NCBI GenBank assembly: GCA_002099365.1
Contig: MSED01000005.1
Location: 1,798,001 to 1,862,000 of the forward strand
Direction of reading: 5' to 3'
DNA: 64,000 bases
Source of the DNA: Phialophora verrucosa
Taxonomy: Eukaryota; Ascomycota; Eurotiomycetes; Chaetothyriales; Herpotrichiellaceae
Position 1 is the stretch's first letter. Every line of letters begins with the position of its first letter. Position numbers and translations under genes: made by a program. Positions 1 to 9,462 of this stretch are shown one piece after another. The notes under the pieces are model-generated. The model did no database searches. It saw nothing but the letters and a program-made list of their open reading frames with translations, and was not told the DNA's origin.

Positions 1-2
1 TA

Positions 3-383
3 CATGCCGAAATTGCCGCCCGGCGGGGCATCGGGGAGCACGACGATCCCACGTCCGCCGACCCGAGAATGAACATGTCGTTGGCCGGGACGGAGGAGGC
101 CCTCGCGGCCCAGAGGGCCAGGAACGCCGAGATCGATCGCCTGATTGCCGATCTGCAGGCGCAGATGCCGGGCAGGGTGCGGGACGTGGAAAAGATGGAC
201 CGTGAGTTGGCCGAGGTGGAGAGGAGGCGGAACGAAGCCACGAGGTTGGCGGTCGAGGGCAGACGGAGGAGAGAAGAACAAGGCGGGAGGGACGAGATGG
301 AGGAGCTGGGCCGGTGGTATCGGGCCAGTGAGAGTGTCATGAAGGGCGTGCTGGGCGGGGGTGTAGAAGGCAGGGTCACGTAG
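3..383 (+). CDS. 3' end of a coiled-coil protein gene (partial), possibly kinetochore Sos7-like
   Basis: The frame is open from the left window edge to a TAG at 381-383, so this is the C-terminal part of a longer protein. The visible part (about 126 residues) is rich in Glu, Arg, Ala and Leu, with heptad-like spacing over EIDRLIADLQAQM and ELAEVERRRNEATRL, as expected for a coiled coil. It ends with a short non-coil tail containing ELGRWYRASESVMKGVL. A coiled coil followed by a GRW-containing terminal helix recalls fungal Sos7 kinetochore proteins, but this is a resemblance from memory and other coiled-coil proteins cannot be excluded. The 3' flank holds a GT-rich microsatellite (about 392-404) and a GGACAC tandem (about 477-494). 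Confidence 0.45.
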   Translation, partial: HAEIAARRGIGEHDDPTSADPRMNMSLAGTEEALAAQRARNAEIDRLIADLQAQMPGRVRDVEKMDRELAEVERRRNEATRLAVEGRRRREEQGGRDEMEELGRWYRASESVMKGVLGGGVEGRVT

Positions 384-870
384 ACTTGGATCGTGTGTGT
401 GTGTGAATGCAGGTAAGAGACAAAAACATGATGACTTTATGTGACGGAAGAGGGAGCAGAACAACAACCGAAACACGGACACGGACACGGACACAATGAT
501 ACCCCAGGGTAAGAAGATAGGAAACGGCACACTGCCATTATCGGAATCATCTGATGACGGACTCTGATTTTGAAAAGGGCCTGGTCCGGACGCTCTTTTC
601 TTATCTCGCTATCACTAGCTGAAACCAAGACCAGCTTTTGGACTTCCCGAATTTCTTGATGCCGTTGCTGCATATGTCATGATCTTGACTCGAGAGCGAT
701 TTCGATGACCTTTCCCACGGCTCCGTTGCGGGGATCCTCACTTTCCTTCCGCTGGGCACTGGTCTTAAGACCGGTTCGATCCGCTCAGGTCGACCAGTAT
801 CGTGACCGTCAAGCCTGGCAGGGACACTTGATCATCTCCCGCATTCGACAGTGTCATGACGAGACCAGAT

Positions 871-1719
871 CTACTCCTCATCCTCGCCGCCCTCCTCATC
901 ACCGCCGTCGCCCTTCTCCGCGGCCTTGGCCTTCTTCCTCCTAACACGACCAGGTCGGCCGCCGCCGAACGGACTCGTCAGGGCAAAGTCGATGTGCTTC
1001 TGGCTGTCGAGTCGGACCACAAAACTGGGCACGTTGACGATCTGCTTGCCGACACGGATGTGACGCTGCTTGATCAACACACGAGCGTGGTGGATTGACT
1101 TGGCCAGACCGAGCTTGTACACGCAGGTCTGCAGGCGGCGCTCCAAGAAATCCTCGACCTTGAGCGCGAGCACGTAATCGAGCTTCATGCGCGATTCGTC
1201 GAGCACGCCAACGCGGACGAGACGGCGAATGAGGGCGTTGCCTTCGAAAAGACGCTTGGGGTCCTTCTCGTCGAGGGTCAGGAGTTGACTGCATGTACAT
1301 TGTCCATATCAGTAAACCGTTGTGTATATGGGGCTTCTTTGACGCCTTCTCCGCAGCGGCAGACAGACAAACGAGAGCGGACGGGGGATATTCATAGCAT
1401 ACCGGGCAGCACGACGAATCTTGGACAGAGTAAGCTGGACGCGCCAGACTTCGCGCTTGTTGCGCAAGCCATATTCGCCGACGATCTTGAGTTCGGAATC
1501 ACTGTGGGTGCAAAGGTCAGGACGGATATCTCAGACATGAAGCACAGGCAAGCTGATGCTCAGTGGCCAGGATATGATTTTCAGACGTACAGACGGGCAG
1601 ATTCGAAGGCTGCGAAAATATGTCAGTCGTGTTGTTCGAGAGCGGTCAATCGAGCTCGAGGGCAGTCACTTACGTCGACGAGGGACCTTGTAGGTCTTGG
1701 AGTAGGACCGCGGCGCCAT
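871..1719 (-). CDS. rps9: 40S ribosomal protein S9 (uS4)
   Basis: Protein uS4 of the small ribosomal subunit; it binds 18S rRNA early in assembly and lies near the mRNA entry channel. I read four exons on the minus strand: 1719-1674, 1609-1591, 1501-1403 and 1288-871. Together they give 193 residues, the usual fungal length. Exon 1 encodes MAPRSYSKTYKVPRR; exon 2 is a 19-nt micro-exon encoding roughly PFESARL; exon 4 carries the S4 RNA-binding region (ERRLQTCVYKLGLAKSIHHA, then RVGKQIVNVPSFVVRL). The C-terminus GRPGRVRRKKAKAAEKGDGG and its acidic tail are typical. All introns have GT/AG ends and the phases match. The gene is divergent from rpl21 with 294 bp between the start codons, which suggests joint control. 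Confidence 0.95.
1591..1609 (-). other. rps9: 19-nt micro-exon of rps9
   Basis: This segment is flanked on the minus strand by a CGCAG acceptor and a GTACGT donor. It supplies exactly the residues missing between exon 1 (ending VPRR plus one base) and exon 3 (starting with the last base of Leu, then DSELK), giving P-F-E-S-A-R-L. The family has a closely similar stretch at this point. A gene finder could easily skip it. Confidence 0.85.
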
Positions 1720-2013
1720 GATTGCAACAGAGTTTGCGCAATCGAGGTGGTCGACGCAATCTAGAGACCAGTTGTCGAGCTGGTTGAAGTTGCAGTTCTG
1801 CGGTTTGATGAAAATGCCGTGCGTACAGTTTGAGTGGGCTTTCGCAGTCTTGGCCGCACAAAACAATTTGTGGGTCCAGCCTTGGCGTTTTCCGAGGGCA
1901 ACTGCAGCGGGCACAACCACACGACACCAATACAGCAGCGAAATATCTTGGAATTGCGCAGCGACGATTAATCCCACCACCACCGACACGTCTCCTCGAT
2001 CTCATCCGTCGCA
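1720..2013. promoter_or_regulatory. shared divergent promoter of rps9 and rpl21
   Basis: These 294 bp separate the start codons of two ribosomal protein genes transcribed away from each other, so they must hold both core promoters and probably the shared activator sites. The rpl21-proximal part is pyrimidine-rich, with CACCACCACCGACACG and CTCCTCGATCTCATCC just before the ATG, as is common before fungal ribosomal protein genes. I could not assign a known ribosomal protein gene motif with certainty. Confidence 0.7.
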
Positions 2014-2821
2014 ATGGGTCACTCTGCAGGTCTGCGATCCGGCACGCGCTATGCGTTCAGCCGCCAGCACCGCAAGAAGGTACGAACGATCAAACGAAAT
2101 TTGTGCGAGGAACTCTGGACGACTGACGTTGCTGCGCTCTGCGCTTGTAGGGCATGATCGCTCTGGGCACGTACATGAAAGTATACCGAGTCGGTGACAT
2201 TGTCGATATCAAGGCCAACGGTGCCGTCCAGAAGGGTGTATGTGGAAAGATCCCAATCCCAATCCCGATCTACAAAACCCCCACCCGAACCCAGCTTCAA
2301 AAAGGAGGAGACAACATAGGTGGAAATTCAAAAGAGCACACGCTGATCTAGCCGTCCCAATAGATGCCATACAAAGTCTACCACGGCAAGACGGGCGTCA
2401 TCTACAACGTGACGAAATCCGCCGTCGGCGTCATCATCTACAAGAAAGTCGGCAACCGATACCTCGAGAAGCGAGTGAACGTCCGTGTCGAACACATCGC
2501 CCACTCGAGATCGAGAGAGGAGTGTAAGTTCACAACCCAACCTCTGGCCCACAAACACCGAGTACACGATGTCTTCATGTCTGGAATTCTGGAATATTGG
2601 ATTCGAAAAAGTGTAATCGCTACAGGAGAGCCATATGCTGACCACATCTCCGTATAGTCCTTACCAGAGTCAAGTCCAATGCCCAACGCCGCCGCGAGGC
2701 CAAGGAGAAGGGTGAATCCGTCCAACTGAAGCGCATGCCTCAGGGTCCCCGGGGCTCCCGCACCGTCGAGTTCACCGAGGTCGAGAGTCTGGCGCCTCAA
2801 CCGTACGACACGCATATCTAA
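2014..2821 (+). CDS. rpl21: 60S ribosomal protein L21 (eL21)
   Basis: Structural protein of the large ribosomal subunit. Four exons: 2014-2079 (MGHSAGLRSGTRYAFSRQHR, then KK), 2151-2237 (GMIALGTYMKVYRVGDIVDI onward), 2364-2523 (MPYKVYHGKTGVIYNVTKSA onward) and 2658-2821. Together they encode 158 residues, the normal eL21 length, and every junction keeps the frame (donors GTACGA, GTATGT and GTAAGT; AG acceptors). The C-terminal part contains RRREAKEKGESVQLKRMPQG and ends PQPYDTHI, as in other ascomycetes. Intron 2 contains a short CAATCCC-type tandem near 2251-2266. The gene diverges from rps9 across a short shared promoter. Confidence 0.95.
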
Positions 2822-3880
2822 ACGATACTGGGAGAGCCGTACGTGGTCTGTGCTGTGGGGCTGCTCAGCTGCAACTGGTCGGGAATGATGGAGCAATAAC
2901 AAGTCGAGTGGTGCTCAATTCAACTGGCTGGCTCGGCCTGGTGATATGAGCGAAGTCTACCACCAACTGTGGAAAAGGCACTTGCTGCGCCAATGGACAT
3001 GCCTTTAGTGCTCTGGGGCGGTGGTGAGCAAGGGTGCTAGCAGGGCTACTCGAATGAGTGAGATGCGTCCGACTTTCTGTGGACGATGACATGATCGCCT
3101 GCGTCGCATCGCCAGCGTGATAGAAGACACATAATGTCCCTTCATAGTCACAAAATGATACCTTCAAGCGTCGGGTTGTCCTTGCTTCCGGAAGAATTCG
3201 CACCTGGCAGGCTTGCAGGTTTTGGCTAAGTATCATTTCCCTCCCTCCCTCCGCCGAAGACATAGTGCCGAGGTCTCAAGTCTCGCCCCTGGTTGAAATT
3301 ACAGCTACGACTGGAAGCAGGTTGGGTGTGCTAGAGCTATCGTTTCAGCTGGGGAATGGATATGGTAAGAAACAGAGCACCGTAGCGCATTGCATACGCC
3401 TGCGGTACTTCAGGCTGTCTGGACCAGCGGGACATCACGAGCACATTGGTGGTGCGTCCCAGGGACACGCTCGACTGTCCTTTCTGCCTCCACTCATGGA
3501 CATCACGCTGTGGAGCTCCTTACACTGTGATTCTTATGCCCTCTAAGCTCTCCTGGCTGGTATCAGATTCGCCGTTGCCACCATCGACGCAACCTGAGTC
3601 TCTGCCGTCACAACGCTCCAAACCGAAAGCAAAATTTGAATCCGGAAAATACAAGGACGCCGCGCTATGCTGCCGGGTATAATGCTGGTTCTGCATCAAT
3701 TCATTTGCATGTTTGTAGCACGCTGATAGAATTCCGCCGGGCTATCCCATCCCATGTGAACGTAATGTAGCAGCCAAATTGTTGCTTGCTCCGTGATGCA
3801 GTCCTCGGCCTCTTCGGAATGCGATGGTGGGATTCTAACGTAGTGCTGGTTAGCTTTGTCGTGGCCTTCTAGCTCTCGCA
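2822..3880. other. intergenic spacer between rpl21 and the RdRP gene
   Basis: The spacer holds the 3' flanks of two convergent genes. Several short open frames occur, but none has recognisable protein similarity or flanking splice logic. A TCCC tandem (about 3238-3251) is the only simple repeat I noticed. Confidence 0.6.
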
Positions 3881-6800
3881 TCAGAAGGTAAAATCATCGT
3901 CATCGTCCTCGTCATCACAACCTTCCGCCAATGCGTGAATTTGGTCGTCTGCCATCAACGCTGGATCTCCGAGCGCCTGCAACTCTGTGACCCTTGACTG
4001 AGCTTTGTTCGCATTGGCCGGTGTGGTCAAAATGGATGAATGGACATTCTCCATGGAAGTCAGACCAGACGCACTGGTGACGTCCGTCGATTTGGTGTAT
4101 GGTCGGGTCAAACCCGACAATGGAGGATACGCATCGGCAGGATTTGTGGATAACGCACTCCCACCGATTAGATTCATTGGAAGAACATTGGAAGAGACCA
4201 TAAAGCGAGTATCGGATGAAAATTGATCAATTCCGGAACCACGGTCGCCTGGCGTCGGTGGTTTTGTCGGCACAGCGTCTTCCAAAGAAGCTCGCCTGGT
4301 GGCCGGCGGTGATGATCCCAATGCTAATGTGTTGTCAAGTGCCCCGTGGTTTGGTACGACCACCAATTCGTCCTGACCAACTTCGGTATTGACTAAGAGA
4401 GGCACGTACGGATCTTGCATATGATTTCCGTTGTGTGTCCATCCGCGTATGGCCCTTTCCTGAATATGGACATCTTCCTCTTTGTCGGCTTGTTCTCTGG
4501 TAGCTGAAAGGTCCAAATGCACTGCATCATCCTCTCCGTGGAGGACGGTATGCCTGGCAATCTGTTGCAGTGTCTCCTGAAGTACCCAAGGGAAGCTGAT
4601 GAAAGGGACGCCTGTCGCAGGGGATGAAGCAGACAAGACAGAGCCGGAGGATCCAGCTGAGACAGCGGACCCATCTTCGTCTTCTGATTCGCGGCCCTCT
4701 TCTCGGGTTTTGGCTTTCTGGTATTCTCGATGAGTGATGTGGTAGGCCGCTATGGCATACGGTCGCAGCTTTGCCAGGTCATGCCCCCCAGCTTCTTCCC
4801 GAAACGCCTCGTAGTACCTATCTTTCAGAGTCTTGGCATGCTGTCCAATTTCTTCGTGGAACTTGTAGTCTTTGGAGGCTTTGCTATGGTTCAGCACAAA
4901 GGTAGACCAAACTTCGAACTCAGAAGCAATTTGATGTTGAGCCATGATACGCCGCATGCTCTCGTCATAACTCTCTTTGAGGGCGCGGACAAACTCGATG
5001 ACTTCCTCTTGAGGCGCATGTACCAGGATCCGTTCGTCAAAAGCTCCCGACAAGTGTGGCTCAAACTTTGCTTTCCCGACCGCGTCGTACAGCCGACCCA
5101 GAACTTTCCTCGAGCGGTAACTACCTGATCGCTTCTTCTCCATGAAATGAGGCCACTGGCTTCGCTCCAAGTCCCTTGTCATTACAGCGGGAATGCCGGT
5201 TTTGGGATAGTCAACGGCCATCGAATGGAGCTCGACAAGCTTCAAGCACTGCTCGCTGTCTATACCGTCAGGCAGGTAGTCCGCAGCAGCAAGATGCGCA
5301 TGCGCGATCCTTCCCAGATAGTCGTTCTGCATGTAGTCGTAGAAAAAGTTGATAATGTCGTCGATCGAGATATTTTCCTTTTTGACAGGCTCTGGCGCGT
5401 TGTAATGAAAAGGCTCGGCATTCCACTCCTCTGGGAGCAAGTCAGGATCCCAGATGACGATGTAGTCATCCCCATCAAGGTCACCGCCGGAACACATGCT
5501 GGGCAAATCTCGGTCACCGACCGAGGGCATAACCAGCACGTCGCACAAATGCCGCAACTGAGGGCAATTGACAGCTCTGACGACCCGAATATCGCCGCGA
5601 TGCAGAGATGGGTTGCGAGCAATGATGCAGACTCCTTCATAGACACGGCGGACTTTGTCATGTGGGTCCGTGTATTGGATAAAAATCTCTGGCAACGCTC
5701 TCTCCTCTTCCTCTCGGGTGGGATTTGGCCCGGGTTGGAGGTCGTTAATGTGGCCGCGAAGCGTTCCGGTCTCGTCCGCAACACCCAGAACAAAGGCACC
5801 ATGAGGCACTGGAATCTTGGCCTTTTCTTTCAGATACTTCAGCGTCCATGCTCTCCAAAGTCGTACTAGAGACGCCACGAAGGGTTCGTCGATCTGGGAG
5901 AAGCCGGCTTCGATCATGGCGGCAATGTTGGGGGTCATCAGATTAGGGTCGACGTTCTCCCGCAACGCCCGTACAGCGACGGTATCATCCCTCAATGCGG
6001 CATCCAGATCTTCGATGCATGTTTGCTGCATTCGGAGAAATACCGAATCCGGCACACCAAGCGCCGACAGCACAAGAATAAGTTGACGGTTTAGGAACGG
6101 TCGCCAGAATTCAGACACCCGAATGATCTCCAACTCGTTTGACTCACTATCAAACTTCCGTTGGCTCGGTCGGATCTTGACATCGGCGTTGGTGAGAGTA
6201 GGGTCAACGGTCAGGACTCCTTTACAGCCGCCTAATCTGAACTGGAATGCCGAAGGAGGCTCGTCGCCGCTGAGCCCAAGTTTGTTTTTGATGTGAAGCG
6301 CAGTCAGGCGGGATATCTTCCCCACCCCATCTGTGAAGTTGTATTTGCCATTCATGATGTCCGGTATGTCGGCCTCCTTGCTCTGACTGTCTCTGTTGAG
6401 GATCTTGAAGGGTGTTGTCGTAGCAAAACATTGCCCCATTCGTGCCGCTCGCTTTGCAACAACTTTCTCGTGGTCAAAGATGCCCATGTCCCTTCTGATG
6501 TCATCGACAGTGATACGTGGGCGCTGAGAGGCCGCAAAGAAGTATGCACCGTGCTCCCTTATCTGTGAGTTTCCCCAGGCAAGAAACTCATACCGTCGAT
6601 CACCGAGGACAATGCCATGCTTCATTGTCCGACGGACTCTGTCGAATATCAGCTTCATTTTGCCGTTTGTTGTTGCCCACAGCCTCGTTTGTCCGCGGTA
6701 AGGGTCGTCTTCGAAACGTACTCTGAGAAAATGATTGCTGACGCTAGAGTACCTGCGCACAATCCGATTCGTGATCTCAACTGACGGCGCGTGAAACACA

Positions 6801-8182
6801 ACACCTGTCGCGGTGACTGTTGCATTGTAGATCTCTGCACAATTTGGGGGAAGCACACAAGTAAGCACGGGCTTTGTGTATCGCAGGTCTGTGAAGATGG
6901 ACATGGGGTCGTAGACACGTTGTTGATAAGAATCGACGTGGACGAGCATTTGCTTGGCTCGCTTTGCTGGCATGTCTGACAAGCGCTGCAAAAACTCGCG
7001 CGTGAGGCTGTATTCATTGAGCCATCGTTTCGAAATACAAACTTCGAGCTGATATCTCAGATCGAAGTCGAGGCGACGGGGCAGTAAGAGCTCCTCTGAC
7101 CATGACTGGGAGCCGGTTCCATCGACGAAATCCCAGAAAGGGGCACCGCCATCAGGACCGATATCCACTTGGAATGAGGAGCCTCGGGTCACGCGAATGT
7201 TGAAGTCTGCGAGTGCAGTCAAAAATTGGCCCAGTGAATTCTGGCTTCCGCTGGGATCGGGTTTGATAGTAACGCGGAAAGTTGTCCAGCGAGCAATGTC
7301 GATGCTATTGTGAAGTTTCTGCACCGAAACCGGGGTGCGGTCGATCTCCTGAAAGGTTGCCTTCTCGTCGACAATGTCGGTCTGGCGCGACCATGTGTCA
7401 TCTGAATTCCACCGGGACGAGTTGTCATCGTGACTCAATCCCATTGCCTCTTTCAATTGTCGGGAGTACCAGGGTGTGTTATTCAGATGGATGATCAACG
7501 CGGTGGATCCATTTTTCTGGACTTCACACAGGGAGAACTGTTCGTCAAGCGCAACAGAGAAGCGGTATGCCCGTTCTATAGCCCTGCCCCTCGAATGGAT
7601 GACAACCGGGAAGTGGACCTCCATCTCCAGTTTGATCAAGTTCAGCCTCAGCCGAACGGCGTCAGCGCGAAGGCTTCGTTTGGTGGCCTTGACAACCATG
7701 CAGTTACGTCGAGCCAGGTAACCGAAATCGATTCTACTTCCGTAAAGTGTCACTTCTGGATCATACTTCACGCCACGGCGGACAGGGCTCTCAACGAAGC
7801 GGTTCGGCGGGTGGGATTCACATCGGACCTTGATCTTGGCTTCTGACTCACCCCCCGCGCGGCGACTGTGAAAGTGGAACCTATTGGTGAACTGTTCGTC
7901 CCAAGGTGCTCTTCCCGGCGGTGGCGGTCTGTAGACATGGTTAGACATGGTGATGTAAATGGATCTTGAACTTGATGCCCACTTGAACATGATTGTCGCT
8001 GTTCCCGAAAAGTTACCCTGAGGGGTTTCCTCCATCCGAATGTATTCGACATTTCCAAAACGACTGAAGTTTTTGTGAATATCATACGTGGTGACCCCTC
8101 TAGGCAGGTTTGAAATGTAGGCCCGGACAGAAGGCCAGGTCCTCCATTCTTCATTCCGTCGGGTTTGGCGTGTTGGATCCAT
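3881..8182 (-). CDS. RNA-dependent RNA polymerase of the RNA-silencing pathway, with N-terminal RRM
   Basis: Eukaryotic cellular RdRP (PF05183 type), which makes double-stranded RNA from single-stranded templates for Dicer in quelling, meiotic silencing or small-RNA amplification. One uninterrupted frame encodes 1433 residues from the ATG at 8182. The frame continues upstream to a GTG at 8248, but MDPTRQTRRNEEW is the first Met. Residues about 18-90 form an RRM-like fold (RAYISNLPRGVTTYDIHKNF). The catalytic loop GGDLDGDDY lies with DLDGD at about 901-905, and NFTDGVGKIS, another family motif, lies upstream. The C-terminus is Ser-rich and ends in an acidic DDEDDDDD tract. The RRM suggests the SAD-1/RrpA-like branch rather than QDE-1; that placement is inference. 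A gene this long with no intron is notable beside intron-rich neighbours. Confidence 0.93.
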   Translation of the reverse strand: MDPTRQTRRNEEWRTWPSVRAYISNLPRGVTTYDIHKNFSRFGNVEYIRMEETPQGNFSGTATIMFKWASSSRSIYITMSNHVYRPPPPGRAPWDEQFTNRFHFHSRRAGGESEAKIKVRCESHPPNRFVESPVRRGVKYDPEVTLYGSRIDFGYLARRNCMVVKATKRSLRADAVRLRLNLIKLEMEVHFPVVIHSRGRAIERAYRFSVALDEQFSLCEVQKNGSTALIIHLNNTPWYSRQLKEAMGLSHDDNSSRWNSDDTWSRQTDIVDEKATFQEIDRTPVSVQKLHNSIDIARWTTFRVTIKPDPSGSQNSLGQFLTALADFNIRVTRGSSFQVDIGPDGGAPFWDFVDGTGSQSWSEELLLPRRLDFDLRYQLEVCISKRWLNEYSLTREFLQRLSDMPAKRAKQMLVHVDSYQQRVYDPMSIFTDLRYTKPVLTCVLPPNCAEIYNATVTATGVVFHAPSVEITNRIVRRYSSVSNHFLRVRFEDDPYRGQTRLWATTNGKMKLIFDRVRRTMKHGIVLGDRRYEFLAWGNSQIREHGAYFFAASQRPRITVDDIRRDMGIFDHEKVVAKRAARMGQCFATTTPFKILNRDSQSKEADIPDIMNGKYNFTDGVGKISRLTALHIKNKLGLSGDEPPSAFQFRLGGCKGVLTVDPTLTNADVKIRPSQRKFDSESNELEIIRVSEFWRPFLNRQLILVLSALGVPDSVFLRMQQTCIEDLDAALRDDTVAVRALRENVDPNLMTPNIAAMIEAGFSQIDEPFVASLVRLWRAWTLKYLKEKAKIPVPHGAFVLGVADETGTLRGHINDLQPGPNPTREEEERALPEIFIQYTDPHDKVRRVYEGVCIIARNPSLHRGDIRVVRAVNCPQLRHLCDVLVMPSVGDRDLPSMCSGGDLDGDDYIVIWDPDLLPEEWNAEPFHYNAPEPVKKENISIDDIINFFYDYMQNDYLGRIAHAHLAAADYLPDGIDSEQCLKLVELHSMAVDYPKTGIPAVMTRDLERSQWPHFMEKKRSGSYRSRKVLGRLYDAVGKAKFEPHLSGAFDERILVHAPQEEVIEFVRALKESYDESMRRIMAQHQIASEFEVWSTFVLNHSKASKDYKFHEEIGQHAKTLKDRYYEAFREEAGGHDLAKLRPYAIAAYHITHREYQKAKTREEGRESEDEDGSAVSAGSSGSVLSASSPATGVPFISFPWVLQETLQQIARHTVLHGEDDAVHLDLSATREQADKEEDVHIQERAIRGWTHNGNHMQDPYVPLLVNTEVGQDELVVVPNHGALDNTLALGSSPPATRRASLEDAVPTKPPTPGDRGSGIDQFSSDTRFMVSSNVLPMNLIGGSALSTNPADAYPPLSGLTRPYTKSTDVTSASGLTSMENVHSSILTTPANANKAQSRVTELQALGDPALMADDQIHALAEGCDDEDDDDDFTF

Positions 8183-9462
8183 CACTTTGATTTGATCGGA
8201 AAGGAGCTGCAGTTGGCCATGCCCATGGAGCAAAGAAGCTCGGCTCACAACGGAGCTTGCGAGAACGAAAGACGACCTTCCGGGCCTTTGGGTGGCGAGC
8301 CTCTGAAACGGACGTCGATGGGAGGAATGGAAGTAAATGGCCTTTGACGTTCAAGTTTGGACCCTGGACTGCATGACAGGGACAAGGATTGTGGGGGGAG
8401 CCAGAGTGTCGGAAGCGAAGATCCACTCGGAGCCAAGGCAGGAATAATTACCGATAACCAAGCCAGATGGTGTGAGATCGGAAGACTCTGAAAGAACGTC
8501 GACCCAAAAACAGGAAGGGAGTCAGAAGTTGTAGGAGAACCTTCAGGCTAGAGTGAAGATGCGCAGCACGAGGGTGAATAAAAGCCAAGAGAATTGAAAG
8601 TCCAAGTGACGGCAGAGTGAATGTTAACAGAATCATAGGTTTAGAGGGAAAGAGCTGTTATATCCAGTGAAGGCCAAAGGTGAAGCGTTGTACGGTCAAT
8701 GCGAAGGTAAGGTGCGCCCGCCCGTTGTTTGATTGAAGTCAAACGGCAGGAGGTAGGAGGCAGAAGGCGTCGTGGATGTAAGAGTAGACATGGTCAAACT
8801 GAATTCCCGGTGCAGCCGCGACATTTCTGCTTGCGAGACGACGGATCAGTATGAGCAGACGGTAAACCGAGTAACCACCTATTGTACTTCATATCCGCAA
8901 AGCTACGACTGATGCTTCCACGATTTGTCGCAGTCCTTGAGCAAACGAACAATGACTTGCACGATATTGGACCCACGGGTGAGCCAGCCACAGCATCTCA
9001 ATATGTATGAATTGGTGTTCGGCTCCCCACAGGTGGTCTAAAAAGCTGCAGGGATGGCTTTACTACGCTGAATAGGTAGATATGCAGAGTCTTGCCACCT
9101 GATGACCAGGCATTCATTGAAAAGAAGCGCTAGTCGGCCGTCCAAGCCCACGATCTGCGATATGTACATACATAAGTCCCGTACTTACTGCTAAACCGTT
9201 GGGGCGTTGCCTGGAGAAGATGCCAATCGGTATGGCTGGACGATCTAGAAGGCGCTTATCAGCCACGAAGTTTGCGGCTCAAGAGGCGCGGGAAGGGGGG
9301 GCATAGGCGGCAAACATTCCGCTCACCCCTATGTATGTAATTGTGTGCTTTCGCGATGGTAATTACGCCATCGCAGACTCGTCAAAAGCGTCGCATTTCT
9401 GCCGCCCGAAGCAGCAGATCACTTCCCATCCGCTGCCGGGCTCACTGCGCGATCGGGATACA
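8183..9462. promoter_or_regulatory. divergent intergenic region between the RdRP gene and D-lactate dehydrogenase
   Basis: About 1.3 kb between two start codons on opposite strands, so it should carry both promoters and 5' leaders. The frame of the dehydrogenase is open from an ATG at 9331, but the mitochondrial targeting sequence begins at the later ATG at 9463. No recognisable protein-coding exon or RNA gene was found. Confidence 0.5.

Noticed and set aside
8183..8248. Longer RdRP start at 8248
   Set aside because: The codon at 8248 is GTG, not ATG; the first ATG is at 8182 and gives a complete protein.
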